NCBI RefSeq assembly: GCF_018873765.1
Contig: NC_057926.1
Span: forward strand, 37,308,946-37,372,945
DNA: 64,000 nt
Origin: Telopea speciosissima
Lineage: Eukaryota; Streptophyta; Magnoliopsida; Proteales; Proteaceae
Direction: 5' to 3'
The position numbers and the translations under genes were made by a program. Of the stretch, positions 22,111-35,585 are shown in pieces; within the stretch, counting starts at the first letter, position 1; each line of letters begins with the position of its first letter. The notes beneath the pieces are model-generated. The model ran no database searches. It was not told the DNA's origin and was given only the letters and a program-made list of their open reading frames with translations.

Positions 22111-23394
22111 TGCAGGTGTGAAGCCCTCTATCTCTCTCTCGCTCTCTCTTCTTTTCTCTCTGTCGCTTCCTCTCTGTCTCTCTATCTCGCTATCTCTCTG
22201 TCTCTCTCTGTCTCGCTCTCTCTCCCTCTCTCACTCTCTATCTCGTTATTGAATACAGAAATTTACACAGAAGAAAATAGCCATTTCTGATTTCTGCCTT
22301 CCGGGTCGGGCCCTTTCCGAGTTCTGGAGTCTGCACTGCACCCTTTCTCATGCTAATGTCTTTCTTCAACGTTTCTTCGATGAATTTACACTGCTCGACA
22401 AGGCGAATTCCAAGCTGAATACTGTAAGACCTAAAATTCATGATTTCCTGGGTGTTATTGAGTAGATATGTTTACTTTCTACATTTTTATTCTTAGTTTT
22501 ATAAAATTTCGACCCTTATTTTTTAATCAAATGCACGACAAAAAATTTAACTTGTTTTACCACAAATTTCTTATTCTGCAACAGATGATTAGGGTTTCGT
22601 TTTTAATCAGACGTTTTACTCTGTTGATATACCGTACTGTGCATTCAACCCTTGAGAAGTACGGAACTATTATGCTTCTTCTTTATTGGTATCTTTCTAA
22701 CAATTTTGATCATATTATGTGTTTACGCTGAATTCAAGTCGATTCTCCTATATTAGATGAGAATGCAGATTTCAGAGAGCAAATGTTGGAAATATTGTGA
22801 TATATGTTTGCTTCCCCTCCCCCTCTACCCCTGTTGAGCGTTGGAAATATCTGAGTTCTGGTTTCTATCCCTCCACACGTCAATGGTTTGTATGCTCTTC
22901 GAATACTAGCATGCTGCTTTATTAAAGTGGATCGCTACATAATAATAGGTTCTGATTATGTGGTTAAGTTTTTGCCTATATATGTTCTTTGTGCATGGGT
23001 ATTGCCGGGGAAACCAAATGTTTTTTCTAGTCTGGTAGTTTGGGCTCGCTTAAACTCCAGTCAAGTAGCCAGAATTCCTTTAAGTTTGCCTCTACTTATT
23101 ATTAATATGCTATCATGAGGCAAAGGAGGTAGCACTCAGTGCATTTTAACAAGCTTTTTGGGTAAGCTGTCTGAAATGATACATTATCAGGAGACAAAAG
23201 AAGAGGGCATGCGAAGATTATATCGTAACAAGCTTATTAATGGATGCTCTGATTCAAGCCGATTTGAATTGGAATCCTCTCTGACCGGTTTTGTTTCCGA
23301 TTCCAAGTTTTAAAACCCTGACCGGAGGGGAAAGCCTTCAAAGTTGAAACACACAGCCGTCGCTACGGCCACTAGAGTAATCTCTGCCTCAAAA
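22111..23394. other. CT-rich leader and unassigned sequence upstream of the OBGM relic
   Basis: A CT microsatellite (about 22121-22250) is followed by AT-rich sequence with several unlinked open frames and no recognisable domain. The last 100 bases probably belong to the promoter and leader of the OBGM relic. Confidence 0.35.
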
Positions 23395-25852
23395 ATGTGA
23401 TTGCGACGTATAACAGTGGTTCCCTACTTCGGAGCCTGGAGGAGATCGCCCAGGTCTCAGTGTCTTCTCACTTCCGTCTATTCATACTCAGACGCTCCTT
23501 GCAAAAAGCTGAAGCTTGCTTCTTTACAGGTATCTTTCAAGCCTGGGTTTTTTTTTTTTTATCTAAATAAAAAATGTCTTCTCCACCACAATCTTCCACT
23601 TCTTCTTTGTTACCACATTTTTTTCATACGAGCTTTTATGTTATTGAAATGTAATTGAATATGTTCTTTGGTTTGTTTTACTTACCTTTCCATCCTGGGT
23701 TCTTTTGTGATTTTTCTGCAGGAGAGGAGAATGATTGATAAGTTCAGGCTGTGGGCTAAAGGAGGCCATGCCGGCAACGGGTGTTCCAGCTTTCGCCGCA
23801 GCTGATGTGATTGCCGGGGCAAACCCGATGGTGGCTTAGCTCTCTGTTTAATTTCCGTGTTCTCCTCCCCACCCCTCTCCCCCATTCTGTTTCTGGGTCA
23901 AGATTTATGTTGGAATTACTTAATTTTTTGTTTTTCTCTCCTCCGAATTACTTAATTTCTCCTTACCCCCAAAAAAAAAAAAAACAAAAAGAAGAAAGAG
24001 TTAACTACTGGAATTTGGGTGTTTGTTTTATTGAGTTTTATAATTGTTTCGTCATTAGTAATGATTTTCTTTTTCTTTTTCTTCAATTTGGGAATTAATG
24101 TAGGTGGGAATGGTGGAAGAGGTGGTGATGTGATTCTAGAATGTTCAGCCGCAGTCTGGGACTTCAGGAATCTGCAGCATCACTTGGTACCACACTCCCT
24201 TCCATTCAGTTCAGTCTTCTCCTTCATTCATGACTGACCATCATGAGTGATTGAAGCATGAATCCAATTCGTTATCTTCTTACTAGCTCATTGTGTTAAA
24301 CATTCACCATTATTAGTAACATATGGAATGTGTCGCAGAATGCAAAGAAAGGGGGGCATGGAGCCTCAAAGAATAAGATAGGAAGCTGAGGGGCAGACAA
24401 GGTTCTGATTTATAAGCTATTCTGTTATCCTTGTGAGGTCCCTTTATGTTATTATTTTCTTGTTAGCAATCATATGGTGGGAGAATACTGAAACTCGCTA
24501 ATAACATGATTTCATATGGTAGGTTGTGCAAGTACCTGTTGGCACTACAATTCATCTTCTTGAGGGTGAATTTCCATCTTTTATTGCGAAGTCTTCCTCA
24601 ACAGCTTTGGATCCTTGGGAGATCCCGGGTGAACTTGAGGGTAATGGGGGTAGTCTGTCTACATCCAATCGACAGAACACAATTTTGGATCCATGGGATA
24701 TCCCAGGTGAATTTGAGGGTAATGAGGATAGTTTGTCTACATCCAATCGACAGAACACAATTATCCCCAGTACAACGGAGGTATTGGAAAGAAAGGACTT
24801 TGATGTCTCATCTTCATGCATTGAAAGTTTCAACAACAAATCACCTAGCACCCTGCACGGAGTCCAGGGTTCATCAGATGGATTTCATGCTCGGTCTTCT
24901 CCATTCAGCAAACAATACAAAGCAGGTATTGATGAATCTGTCTCCCACTCTGAAGAAGGTGAGAGTGAGGATGAAGATGTAGAAATTGGTGACAGTATGT
25001 CGGGGGAATAATGGGAAGAGGATGAGGAAGAAGAAGTGGAAATTGTACAATATAATGTTGCTGAATTAAAAGAACCAGGTCAGCAAGTTGTCATTGCTCA
25101 GGGAGGAGAGGGTGGTCTTGGTAATGTCTCTTCTGCAAAGGTCTTTATGGCCCATAAACACATGAAGCATGGTAACCATAAGGATGGAGCCCCTGAACTT
25201 GAGTTATCAGAAGATGAAGATCAATCCTCGCCTAGTGTTGGTTCACCTGGTTCAGAAGCTGTCCTAATATTAGAACTAAAGAGTATAGCTGATGTGGGCC
25301 TAGTTGGGATGCCAAATGCTGGTAAAAGTACTCTTCTAGGGGCCATTTCAAGGGCTAAGCCTGCTGTGGGCCATTATGCCTTAACAACCTTGAGGCAAAA
25401 TATAGGAAATCTGAACTATGATGACTTCTCAATCACTGTGGCTGACATTCCAGGACTCATAAAGGGGGCACATGAGAATCGTGGACTTGGGCATGCATTT
25501 CTCCGGCCCATAGAATGAACAAAGGTGCTAGCCTTTGTGGTAGATTTGGCAGCAGGACTAGATGGAAGAAAGGGTATTCCGCCATGGGAACAGCTGAGAG
25601 ATCTGGTATTGGAGCTTGAATACCATCAAGAAGGTTTGACAGATAGACCCTCCTTAGTGGTAGCAAATAAGATTGATGAGGAGGGTACTGAGGATGTCTT
25701 TGAAGAATTAAAGAGCAGGGTTCAAGGTGTTACAATTTTTCCTATCTGTGCAGTGCTGGAGGAGGGATACCAGAGTTAAAGCTGGCCTTCGAATGCTCAT
25801 GGATGGGGTAGAGTCACAAAGGGTTGAATTAAATAGAATTATGCTTGACTAA
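23395..25852 (+). pseudogene. Decayed mitochondrial Obg-family GTPase gene (OBGM)
   Basis: Five exons with intact GT-AG borders: 23395-23529, 23722-23830, 24104-24186, 24339-24401 and 24523-25852. The product follows plant OBGM, a mitochondrial ribosome-assembly GTPase. The glycine-rich Obg fold reads DKFRLWAKGGHAGNGCSS, GGNGGRGGDVILEC and VPVGTTIHLLEGE. An acidic linker follows, then the GTPase core: GMPNAGKST (G1, about 25308), [17 protein letters not shown] (G3), VANKIDEEG (G4) and FPICAVLEEG (G5). It cannot be expressed as one chain. Codon 2 (Trp in relatives) is TGA, and further in-frame stops lie after FRRS, KNKIGS, SMSGE and RPIE, with one or two frame changes after VLEEG. Several stops are CGA-to-TGA or TGG-to-TGA, fitting methylated-CpG decay. 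Introns are kept, so this is a duplicated rather than a processed pseudogene. Confidence 0.88.
24607..24762 (+). repeat. 78-bp coding duplication in the OBGM linker
   Basis: Two consecutive units (24607-24684, 24685-24762) encode LDPWEIPGELEGNGGSLSTS and LDPWDIPGEFEGNEDSLSTS, each followed by NRQNTI. The unit is 26 codons, so the frame is kept. Arabidopsis OBGM has a single LDPWDLPG motif at this place. Confidence 0.85.
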
Positions 25853-28092
25853 GTCCTATGCTAATTAAGGCTGCAACATTTTTCATCACAAAGCTGCCTT
25901 GTTTTTGAATTCTTTGCATTAGTCTAAGACTGACTGACAGGTAAGGGAGGATGGCTAATTGGCTATAGAATGGATTGTGTATTATTTCCGACGATTAAAA
26001 CAAGAGCCCGTTTTCCAGAAATTCAGAAGCCTTTTGATACTCATGAGTATGATGAACTCCAAAGATCTCACTCAATAGTTGAGGACTTTTTTGCATGAGA
26101 GTATGAGACCATTGAGGTTTAAACCATGTTAATGATATTCAAGGTTGACAATAAGGGTTCCCTTGAATGTCAATTGCGAACATGCTTTGTGCACTTTAGG
26201 TGTGTCATATGTTTCTCCATTGCTCAAATTCTACAGTAAGGGGCTATCACCATTTTTTTTCTCTTTAATTATCAAAGTCAATGACCTTGCTGCAGAGATG
26301 GTTCTCAAAACAGGTTACACTATGTGATTCAAATTTGCCCGTTGCCTATGTCTTTTCTTGTCTTGCTAAAAGGAAAGGGATCTTATTGGTAAATAGAAGA
26401 GTGGTTGTAAGCTTGGTTTATGATTGGAAAACTGAAAGAAATGTAGGAAAGAACTGGGAGTGGACTTACCCACCAAACTTGTTTAATCTTGGATCTGGAA
26501 TTTGCTAGCGTATGCTGATACATGAGTTTCCATGTTAGAAGACCACTTTCACTGGAAATGTGTTAAAGATACCCTTGTCTATAACGTTTGTTGGCTTCAC
26601 CAGAGTTTCTCTTGGGAGCTTTGGGGCATTACTTCTATTGCATTTGCAGACCAGTGGTTGTTCTGCGAGGCTGAAATAGCACTGCATCACTATCTGCGGA
26701 TAGGACAATCCCAAAGATACCTTAGCTCCCATTGAGAAAAGCCCCTGTAATTGCTTCTGATTCTGAATGTATTGTATCTCGATTTTGATTCACAATCAGA
26801 CTAAAAGTTAGCCCTTTGATATTTATTATCATTTGCCTTCTATGTTTGCTTTATTTACACATCAGTTTGAATCAGTAGAGAGGCCTTTAATGTATACTTT
26901 ATATGTATATCATTTTGAATCAGTAGAGACCAATAACTACCTTTTTTGGTTGTAGATCTATAATTTGAATCAAGCTGAATATGTTTAGGCTCAGTTTGGA
27001 TCTTGAGAGTCCAAACTGTGGGGTATTGGTGTCTTTTTTATGTTTGATTAGTTAATGTGAGTAAGCATCCTGGGAATTAGATGTTCATTTCTACATTTAG
27101 GTCAAGTGATTGTAGTAATCAAAATCTCAACCAAACACATGGGGTTTTCAACTCCCAGAAACATGAGACTTGGCTATCAATTTTTTTTGGGTAACAAGAC
27201 TTGCCTATCATTGATGGAAACTAGACTGCAACCAAAATAAAATGTGGTGATAACTAGGATGCATACATACACCCAAAAATCATAGAGGTTAAAACTCCTA
27301 TTATCCAAACAAACACTATAGAAATTCCTAATGAACCATCAATGTTCATTTTAATATATTTAAAATAGGTATCAGGAGCAACTAAGAGCATTTTGTTTAA
27401 AAGTAGCTTCTTTCATGGACCTAGTAGGGCTCTGAGCCTCTGATCCTTTTTCCTTATTTATTTTCTTATTTTTTTATGCTCTGTGCTTTTCTATAGAAAG
27501 GCATACCCAGTGCACGAGGCTCCCGTCACTGTCGGGTCTGGGGAGGGTCATAAATGATTGAAGAAAAAGAGGCTCCACTTTTCTTATTTCCTCCCATCTT
27601 TCAGGCAATGATTCCTACGTTAGCACATTCAAATCATTGAATTTCTTAAATCCTGATAACAAAATGAGATTTAGAACCATAAATATTTGTCTTGAGAATG
27701 GTTGACTGAAGCATGAACAATGGTTCGATCAATATTATAAAGATTCACACAACCATTTCACCAGCCAATTTTTGAAATGAGTAGCAGTAAACCTCACCTT
27801 CCTCAATATCAAGCCATGTGGCAAATAAAGGTTCAAAGAGATTTTTTTTCTTCTTTCTTTGTTATCCAAATAATAGTTGAAAATTTTGATAAATGAACAT
27901 TCAAAATGCTTTTCTTAATAATACTAAACTAATAGGCCATACATAAGGTTTGTTGCTTTGTGTAATGCGAAACCTTTTTCTTTTCTTGGTAATGTGAAAA
28001 CTTACTGCTAGCTTGAAGATGCATATTCAAGTCTAAGGGCAGCCACTTTATGTCAAAAATGCTTAAAGATTAGAATTAACCCCAATCTACCC
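25853..28092. other. Unassigned sequence between the OBGM and ALG5 relics
   Basis: No supported gene. I looked for the missing last ALG5 exons (RWCFDVELVYLC, GYRTGMWKI) on the minus strand and did not find them. One SINE scrap lies at 27496-27555. The rest is AT-rich sequence without a clear element. Confidence 0.4.
27496..27555 (-). mobile_element. Truncated Au-type SINE fragment
   Basis: The plus strand reads AAAGGCATACCCAGTGCACG, then AGGCTCCCGTCACTG and TCTGGGGAGGGTCATAA. This is the reverse complement of the conserved 3' part of the plant Au SINE family. The Pol III promoter half is missing. Only about 60 bp remain. Confidence 0.6.
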
Positions 28093-29896
28093 TCAGCAGC
28101 TCTAGTGAACATCTTAAAGCCACACTGACAATCAACAAAAGAAACAAGAAAAGGGGTGAAACATGTACAAAAACTGTAAGTGATTAGCTTCAATTAAGGC
28201 TTAAGAAGGTGCTACTAGTGAGCACTAGTATTTTAACAACTACTGTCGTTTTTGGGGCAAAAAAACACCTGTGTATCTCGAATTCCTGGACCAGCAGTCA
28301 AGAGAACCACAATATGGAAACCCTTCATAAGGAAATTCCTGTACCACTTCCGCTGAAACATCAAGTAATAAGCTATAAGCAAGAGAAGTGAGGATATGTA
28401 AAAAATTACAAGTATAAAAAGGTGAACAAAATTAACAAGACTAAACTGTAGCCAGTGCCTTCTCCTCAAGATAAGCACGAGAACCAAATGCAGCAATTGG
28501 TATATCAGAAACTCTTGCACTCAAATCACTAGATGGTGCATCCCCCCAACTGGAGTTCCTTTCTAGCCACTGCACGTATCTGATAGGTGAAATGTCAATG
28601 TAATCTATACCACATTCATTATCCCACCTATTAACCAGAAACCTAAATCCTGAATCTCAGGTATGAGTCATACTACTAAATTATGAAAGAACAGAGCAAG
28701 TGCATCGAAAATGCAAATGGTTGCCAACCAAACCTGATTTTCAAGTTTAATTTTCTAGGTCATTAACCTTAGTTGCCCCATCAGCATCAAGCATTAGGAG
28801 TAGTTCACCACGTGAATGCAGCATTTCCTGTTTTACAATGCTTTCACAATATCAAAGAGCTTCAATCAATTCTTGTGATTTATACAATATAAAAAATAGA
28901 TATTGAGAATGAAGACTATCTCAGTTACAAGACAAGGAACAGTTTAGATAGACTCACTTTTCTGATAGCTTCTCCCTTGCCATGGTTTCTTCCAAGAAGA
29001 ATGACCCTAACAGTATCTATTGTGTGTCTCTTAACAAAGTCAAAAGCTACTCTGTTTGTCCCATCACCACTCCCATCATCAACTATTACCACCTGCTCAA
29101 GAACTCATCAATGGTTGGAGGAATTATTTGACATACAATAATATTACTACGTGACTTGGAAAAGATAACCAATTTATCATGTTCAATGTCATAAGATTTG
29201 ATTGGGAAAAGGCTGAGTAGTTGTTGTAATGTCATAAGATTTGAGAGACGAAAGGAGGCATTAGGAGGAAAGTTAATATGATTGGGCAAAACAAACTTAG
29301 AAACTAGAAATTATAATCTCCAAAGGAAAAGCTCTCAAGCCCGTCTTCTACAACCCAAAACCACCTGGCAAATAGGACTTGTTGTGGCCCCAGGTGCAAC
29401 ACATGCACCTGAAGGCGCTAAGCTTAAAACTGAAATAAAATGATCAATATGGCTGGGAAATCTATTTCAAATGATTTATTACAGTTAAAATTATACCTCA
29501 TAAGAAAAAGACTTGCCTTTCGCCGCACATTGTTGGAGATGACTACAATGCAAAATTCCAATAATTATAATCCAAATCTCTCCCTACAATATCATTTCTA
29601 TGACTGCTTAACAATAAGATTATGATAGCAAATGACTGGGTTACACAATAACTACAAAAGAAAAGTGAGAACATAAATATAAAATATTATGCCTGATTGA
29701 GATATATTGGATAAGAGATATCACAAGGCAAGTAAGTTTATTTGCAACCAAATCACTATATTTATCAGTACATGAAACAAACTTGTCGCATTCTACATGG
29801 TCTACGGGTAAGTACTATAATTGAAAGAGTAAATCATGGTATTTGGAAACTCTGCCAGTGTTTTATGCTTGCCGGTTCCAAGCTCAGATAAAGGAG

Positions 29897-32800
29897 ATTT
29901 TTTCTTTTATGACACCAAAATAGAACTAGAAATTAAAAGTTCAGAATCACGGCCAAATATCGTATCAGCAGTCTTAGTGGATCCAGCCTATTAGCTAGAA
30001 CATGTGCTAGCCAAATTACATCTCGAATAACCTTGTTTACAGTAGCTGATTCAAAAAACTCAAAAAAGAAATTATATTATAGAAAAGATGAAAAAGCTGC
30101 CAGGGCCATCTATGAAAGTTTTCTTTCTGCAGCCACTCAACCAGATGTGCAGAATCAGTCCAAATAGCTAGGCGCTTGATGCCTTGGTCTTTTGCTGTCC
30201 GGATACCTTGTTCAATTGCTTTCCCTTCTGCTTCATCTGCCGAATCTACGGAACCATAATCAAAGGAAAAAACATACAGCTCTTCATTAAGACATTAAGA
30301 TAGATGCCCAACCCCTTTCCTTAGTTGTAGGATGAAAACTCCCATCAGTAAGTAACAATGTGTGACCATTAGGATAACCGAAATTTTGAAGACAAACAGT
30401 TATAGAGGTTGGGGGAGGAGGAGATTCAGTAGTCTCTGGGGAGAGGTGGCACCAATTTGTGGGCTTGGGAAATTATGATTTAAAGTTGCACTCCATTGAT
30501 GAATATGGAAGAGAACACAATGGGGGTTTGGTCGATCCTGCTCATGAAAAGCATGTTTCCTTTCCGTCCAAATAAAGTATAACATGGATGAACCGATTTC
30601 CAAAACATGTTTAATTTCTCTTTTGGAAAACAAAGAGTTGAGAAGAGAAGAAGACAACGATGAAAAGGAAGAAACCGAAAGGGAAGAAATGCGTAAACCA
30701 AGAGGACTAGCAAACCAAATAATACGAGAAAAGGGGCATTCAAAGAATAGATGCCACAAATATTCCGCAGCATCAAGATACATTAAACAAGTGGTCTCTA
30801 TGGGAAAAAATTTATTAAGATAAGATCTGGTGAGTAGACCCTTATGACAGCGTTTCCAAAGAAATAGCTTGAATTTGGGGTGTACCTTTAATTTCCAAAT
30901 GTGATTCCAAATAGCAGGTTGAGAGGGGTGGGTGTCAAAGGAAATATTAGTACTGATTTTCGCAAGGCATGAGGCCGCAATTTTTGTGGAAAAGTGTCTA
31001 GTCTAGGAAAAGGGGAAAATAGTTCATCCCTTGTGACTGATGGTGAAAGCTTCACCTAAAGAATAGAAGGAGCTATATTCGGGGGGAAGATTCCATTCAC
31101 CATTGGGGTCCCTTAATTCCGCCACTTGAAAGTATGGAGGAGAGGTGGAAGGAGAATATGGAATAGCAAAGGAGGGTAGGGAAGGGATCCAAGGGTCTGA
31201 CCAGATCTTCACCAAATTGCCAGATCCAATTCGCCAACAGAGGAGTTCTTTTAGAGTGGGTCGAAGTTTTAAAATATCCCTCCAAAATTTAGAGCAACTC
31301 TTAGGGGTAGAAGCTACTAACAGTGAAGAATTGTGAAAGTATTTCGCTTTTAGAACGTAGGCCCAAAAAGAGGATGGGTTATTTATGAGACGCCAGCAGA
31401 AATTGAGTAGTAAAGCAAAATTATGATTTGTACTACTACGAAAACCCAGTCTCCCTATAGATTTGGGTTGGCACAATGCATTCCCTGAGATGGTATGGAT
31501 TTTCTTCTTTGAAGATGAGTGACCCCACCAGAAATCTCTTTGGATTGAATCAATTTTACGACAAATGAAAAATGGGGATCGGTAAAGGGCCATATTATAG
31601 GTTGGGTAAGCGGACAGAACAGACTTGATGAGCATGGTGCGTCCAGCCTGTGAAAGTAAATTCATTTTCCATCCAGCCAGTTTGCTCTCAAGTTTGTCAA
31701 ATATCCTGGAAGGAAGAAGATCCAGCCCGGGGCCATAATAATTTGGTACACAGATACAAGGAGTTGTTTGAAACCAAGAAGTCTAGACAGAGATTGGTGA
31801 GTTGAATCCGAACAGTTTGCACTAAAATGGATAAAACTCTTATCGAGGTTGACCTGTTGTCCCAACATGTCTTCGAAGAGATCAAGGACAGACTTTATAG
31901 CAAGGAAATCATCTTCAGTGGTACAACAAAAAAACAAAACAATCACCTGCAAAGAAGAGACGGGCTATGATCGGGGCTGAATGAGCCAACCTAATACCTC
32001 TGAAAAAGCCATCTTCTTGGGCTGCCATTATCATGCAGGACAATCCTTCCATTACAAGGAGAAAGAGGTAGGGTGAGAGAGGGTCACCCTGACGAAGTCC
32101 TTTGGATGGAGTGAAAAGAGAGAAAGCTGATCCGTTGAGTTTAATAGAATAAGAACAGGAGCACATGCATAAAGATACAAGGTTACACCATTAGTCGTTG
32201 AGACCTAACATTTTCATAATGGCACGCACACAAAACCCCATTCAGCTCGATCATAAGCTTTAGACATGTCAATCTTCAGGGTTAAAAACCTGATATTCCT
32301 TTTTTGTAACTCAAGAAATAGAAATTTTCTAGGGCCAAGATAAAATTGTCCGTGATCTGGCACTCCTTAACAAAAGCTATCTGGAGCGGAGAGATAAAAC
32401 GATGCAAGAATGGGTGTAGCCTATATGCCATCGGTTTAGGCCAAATTACAAAAGGCTGATGGGCCGAAAAAGATCCACACGATTAGCCCCTTTTTGCTTA
32501 GGAATGAGAGTGAGCAAAGTGTGATTTAATTCCCCGGGGGGGAAGGAGGAGGGGGGGGGGGGGGGAAGGGGAGAGGGGAGAAGCAGTTGGAGAAGAAATT
32601 ATAAACAAGTTTGTACAAATCAGGGGATACCAAATCTCAGCATTTCTGGTAGAAAAAGCCTGAAAGCCATCTGGTCCAGGTCCATGCTGAAAACCACTTC
32701 TTTGATATCATCAAGTGAAGGAATGCAGGTTAAGCCTTTATTGTCTTCAGCCAAGAAAGTGGGCTGAAATAAGTCTACCAGACAATTCAGGTCTAGAGGG

Positions 32801-33049
32801 CCGGAAGTTTTGAAAAAGGTTAGAAAAGAAATCAGTAAAAACAGAAGCAATCTCTGGGAGTGGGAGTGGGAGGGGGAGGGGGGGAGGGGGGGGGGAGGGG
32901 AGGAGAGGACAATACCTTCAGTACTTTGGATTGAAAGAATTCTATTAGAACACTGCCTGTTACAGGTAAAGGCATAAAAATAGCAGGTATTGCAGTCACC
33001 CAAACAGACATAGTTATCTCGATATTTTTGTTTCCAAAAAATTTCCTCT
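29897..33049 (-). mobile_element. L1-type LINE (5'-truncated) inserted in the RTE element
   Basis: The 13-bp target duplication TCAGATAAAGGAG flanks it (29884-29896 and 33050-33062) and splits the RTE leader. The A-rich 3' end appears as the T-rich run at 29897. On the minus strand the order is reverse transcriptase (GLRQGDPLSPYLFLLVMEGL at about 32110, a degenerate FFAGD box where YADD is expected, AGRTMLIKSVLSAYPTY), a zf-RVT-like segment (EYLWHLFFECPFSRIIW at about 30770) and RNase H (EAEGKAIEQGIRTAKDQGIK, IWTDSAHLVEWLQ at about 30140-30250). The endonuclease half is absent. Multiple frame breaks show it is dead. Long G runs at 32540-32580 and 32860-32910 lie in its 5' part. Confidence 0.85.
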
Positions 33050-34742
33050 TCAGATAAAGGAGGGTTGGTGAATCAGGTCGGCAGCCAACACTATAAAAAA
33101 CATTAGCCAAACCCTTTCGTATGGATCCTAAAACTTTATATTTTCAACCTTATGCAAGGGCATACCCCGGAAGCGACATGCTACACCTTGACCTGGGTGT
33201 AGTGAATAGTGAGCAAGGGCTGGCTAGGGTGTCCTCTGTAAGCGACACACCGCTTCGGTGCCTGGTTGCAGTGACAAGTAGGTCAAGGGTTCTCACACCA
33301 TGGACAAGTGCGAGTAAAGAAGTTAGTCCAAAAGCATAGGATTAGATTAGCATCTTGGAACATACGAGTTTTAACAGGAAAGAGTAGAATTGATAGATGT
33401 TACGAGGAGAAAAAGAATTAACATAGCTTGTATTAAACAAACTAGATGGAAGGGTAAAAAAGATAACGAATTAGATGACTATAATTTTGGTATACTGGAG
33501 ATAAAAGTAATAGAAGTGGGGTGGGAATAGTAATGGATAAAGATTTAAAAAATAATGTTGTGGATGTTAAAAGATTTGGTGATAGTAAGTTACGACTTTG
33601 GGAACACAAGGATGGATTAGCTCAAATATTTAGTCAACGAGAAAAGATTGTTATAGGGGGAGATCTAAATGGACATATTGAAAGAGATCGTAGAGATTAT
33701 GAAAGAGTTCATGGAGAACATTGGTATGGAAAAAGAAATTTGTTGTGGCTTATGATTTATCCATAGTAAAATATATTTTGAAAAGAGAGGAACATTTAGT
33801 AACCTTCATAAGTGATTAAAATAGTAGCCAAATGAATTTCTTTCTAACTAGAAGGGCCGATAGGTTCTTATGTAAAGATTGTAAGGTTATACTAGGGTAA
33901 AACCTAACCACACAACATAAATTAGTGGTCATAGATATGTGTCTTAATAAGCCAAATAATGAGAAAGGAGAGATTATTTTCCCTAGGATAAGATGGTGGA
34001 ACTTAAAAGGAGAAAACTTGAAAACATTTACTGATAAATTGGTCAAACAAGGAAGGTGGGACTTTGATGGAGACGCTAATATGATGCGGAACGAGATGAT
34101 TGTATTAAGAACAATGCTAAAGAAGTCCTAGGCGAATCTAAAGGAAAATGACATTCATCTAGGGAAACTTGGTGGTGGGATGATGAGGTTCAAGCAGCCA
34201 TTAAGGATAAGAAATCTAGTTTTAAGACATGGAAAAGGGCTAAGGATGAAGATGATTAAAAAGGTATAAATTTGCTAGAATGAAACCAAGAAGATTGTCG
34301 AAAAACAAGTACTAAGAAATATGCGGATCTTTATAACAATTTGAGCACAAAATAAGGGGAAAAAATATCTATAAAATAGCTAAAATGAGGGGAAGGAAGA
34401 GTAGAGAATTCAACCATGTTAGATGCATTAAAAGTGAAGATGATAAAGTATTAATAAGTAATGAGGATATTAAAGAGAGATGGAAAAAATATTTCTACAA
34501 CTTACTAAATAAAGACAATATGAGTAATAGTGTTCTAAAAGGTTGCAGTAACCATCCAGAAACTATATATATATATGAAAAATTAGGGTGCCTGAAATAA
34601 AAGAAGCTTTAAGGATGATGAAAATAGGTAAGGCAACAAATCTGGATGGGGTTCCAATAGAGGTGTGGAAAAATTAGGAATCTGTGGATTATCTTGGCTA
34701 ACTAAGTTGTTTAATAAGATTATGAACACAAGACAAATGCCA

Positions 34743-35585
34743 CCATATATGGAGGGAATGCAACAGAAGGAGGTTCGAAAACTTGAACAGAACAGCGTCC
34801 CAAATAGTAAGGATCTGCCTCATGGAAGCAAAGGAATGCACCCATCACATACAAGTCCGAGTGAAGACGGTAAACGAGCTCATGTTAGCAAGGCAGTTTC
34901 AATTAGCCATCAAGGCGCCGCCCACACAGAGAATACTGGAAGTGAGATGGAAAATGCCGCCACTAGAATGGTCGAAACTCAACACTGACGGGTCTTCACT
35001 GGGTAATCCGGGGCACTCGGGCGCTGGTGGGGTTATCAGGAATCAGTATGGTGCTGCCATAAGATGCTTTGCATCTTATGAGGGAGTAGGAACAAATTAT
35101 GAGGCGGAAATTGCAGCCTTCTTCGCAGGTATCAAGGAAGCAAGGGAGCTGCAGATTGGAAAATTATGGATCGAGTCGGATTCTGCAGCCGTGGTTAGCT
35201 CGGTTCTTACTGGAAGGATGCCATGGAGTTTTTTACAGCTATGGTGGTCGGTGGTTGATTACCTTGCTACAATTCAGTGGCGGATCATACACTGCTATTG
35301 GGAAGGTAACTCAGCTGCGGACGCACTAGCAAGCCATGCAGCGAAAACAAAAACAACGACAAGGTGGAATAGTACACCCTAGATCATAGCTAGAGTGATA
35401 GGCTGGGAGGCAATGAATCGCCCACATTACAGATTCGCTTAGGCGTCTTGGTTAGAGGACTTGGAGCTTTACTTGTAAGGATGAGAAGGGCATGCCACAG
35501 CTAGGCATCTATACAGTTGAATTGTAATTCTGTACCATCTGTTAATTTTATTATAATACATACGTTGCTGACTTTTAGCAAAGAA
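34743..35585 (+). mobile_element. 3' end of an L1-type LINE inserted in the RTE element
   Basis: A perfect 43-bp direct repeat (34700-34742 and 35586-35628) that is RTE sequence flanks it, so this is the target duplication. The insert encodes only an RNase H-like domain of the RVT_3 type: WSKLNTDGSSLGNPGHSGAG, GTNYEAEIAAFFAGIKEA, WIESDSAAVVSSVL and the terminal HCYWEGNSAADALASHAAK. This fragment keeps a long open frame (to 35382), but it is the tail of a 5'-truncated retroelement, not a host RNase H gene. Confidence 0.85.

Noticed and set aside
32541-32910. Long G runs, considered as telomere-like or origin-like sequence
   Set aside because: Irregular G/GA runs inside the 5' part of a dead L1 element, without a telomere repeat unit.
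34783-35382. A 199-codon open RNase H-like frame that looks like a host gene
   Set aside because: It is bounded by a 43-bp target duplication and ends like an L1 3' tail; the domain is the RVT_3 type found at the end of plant L1 elements.
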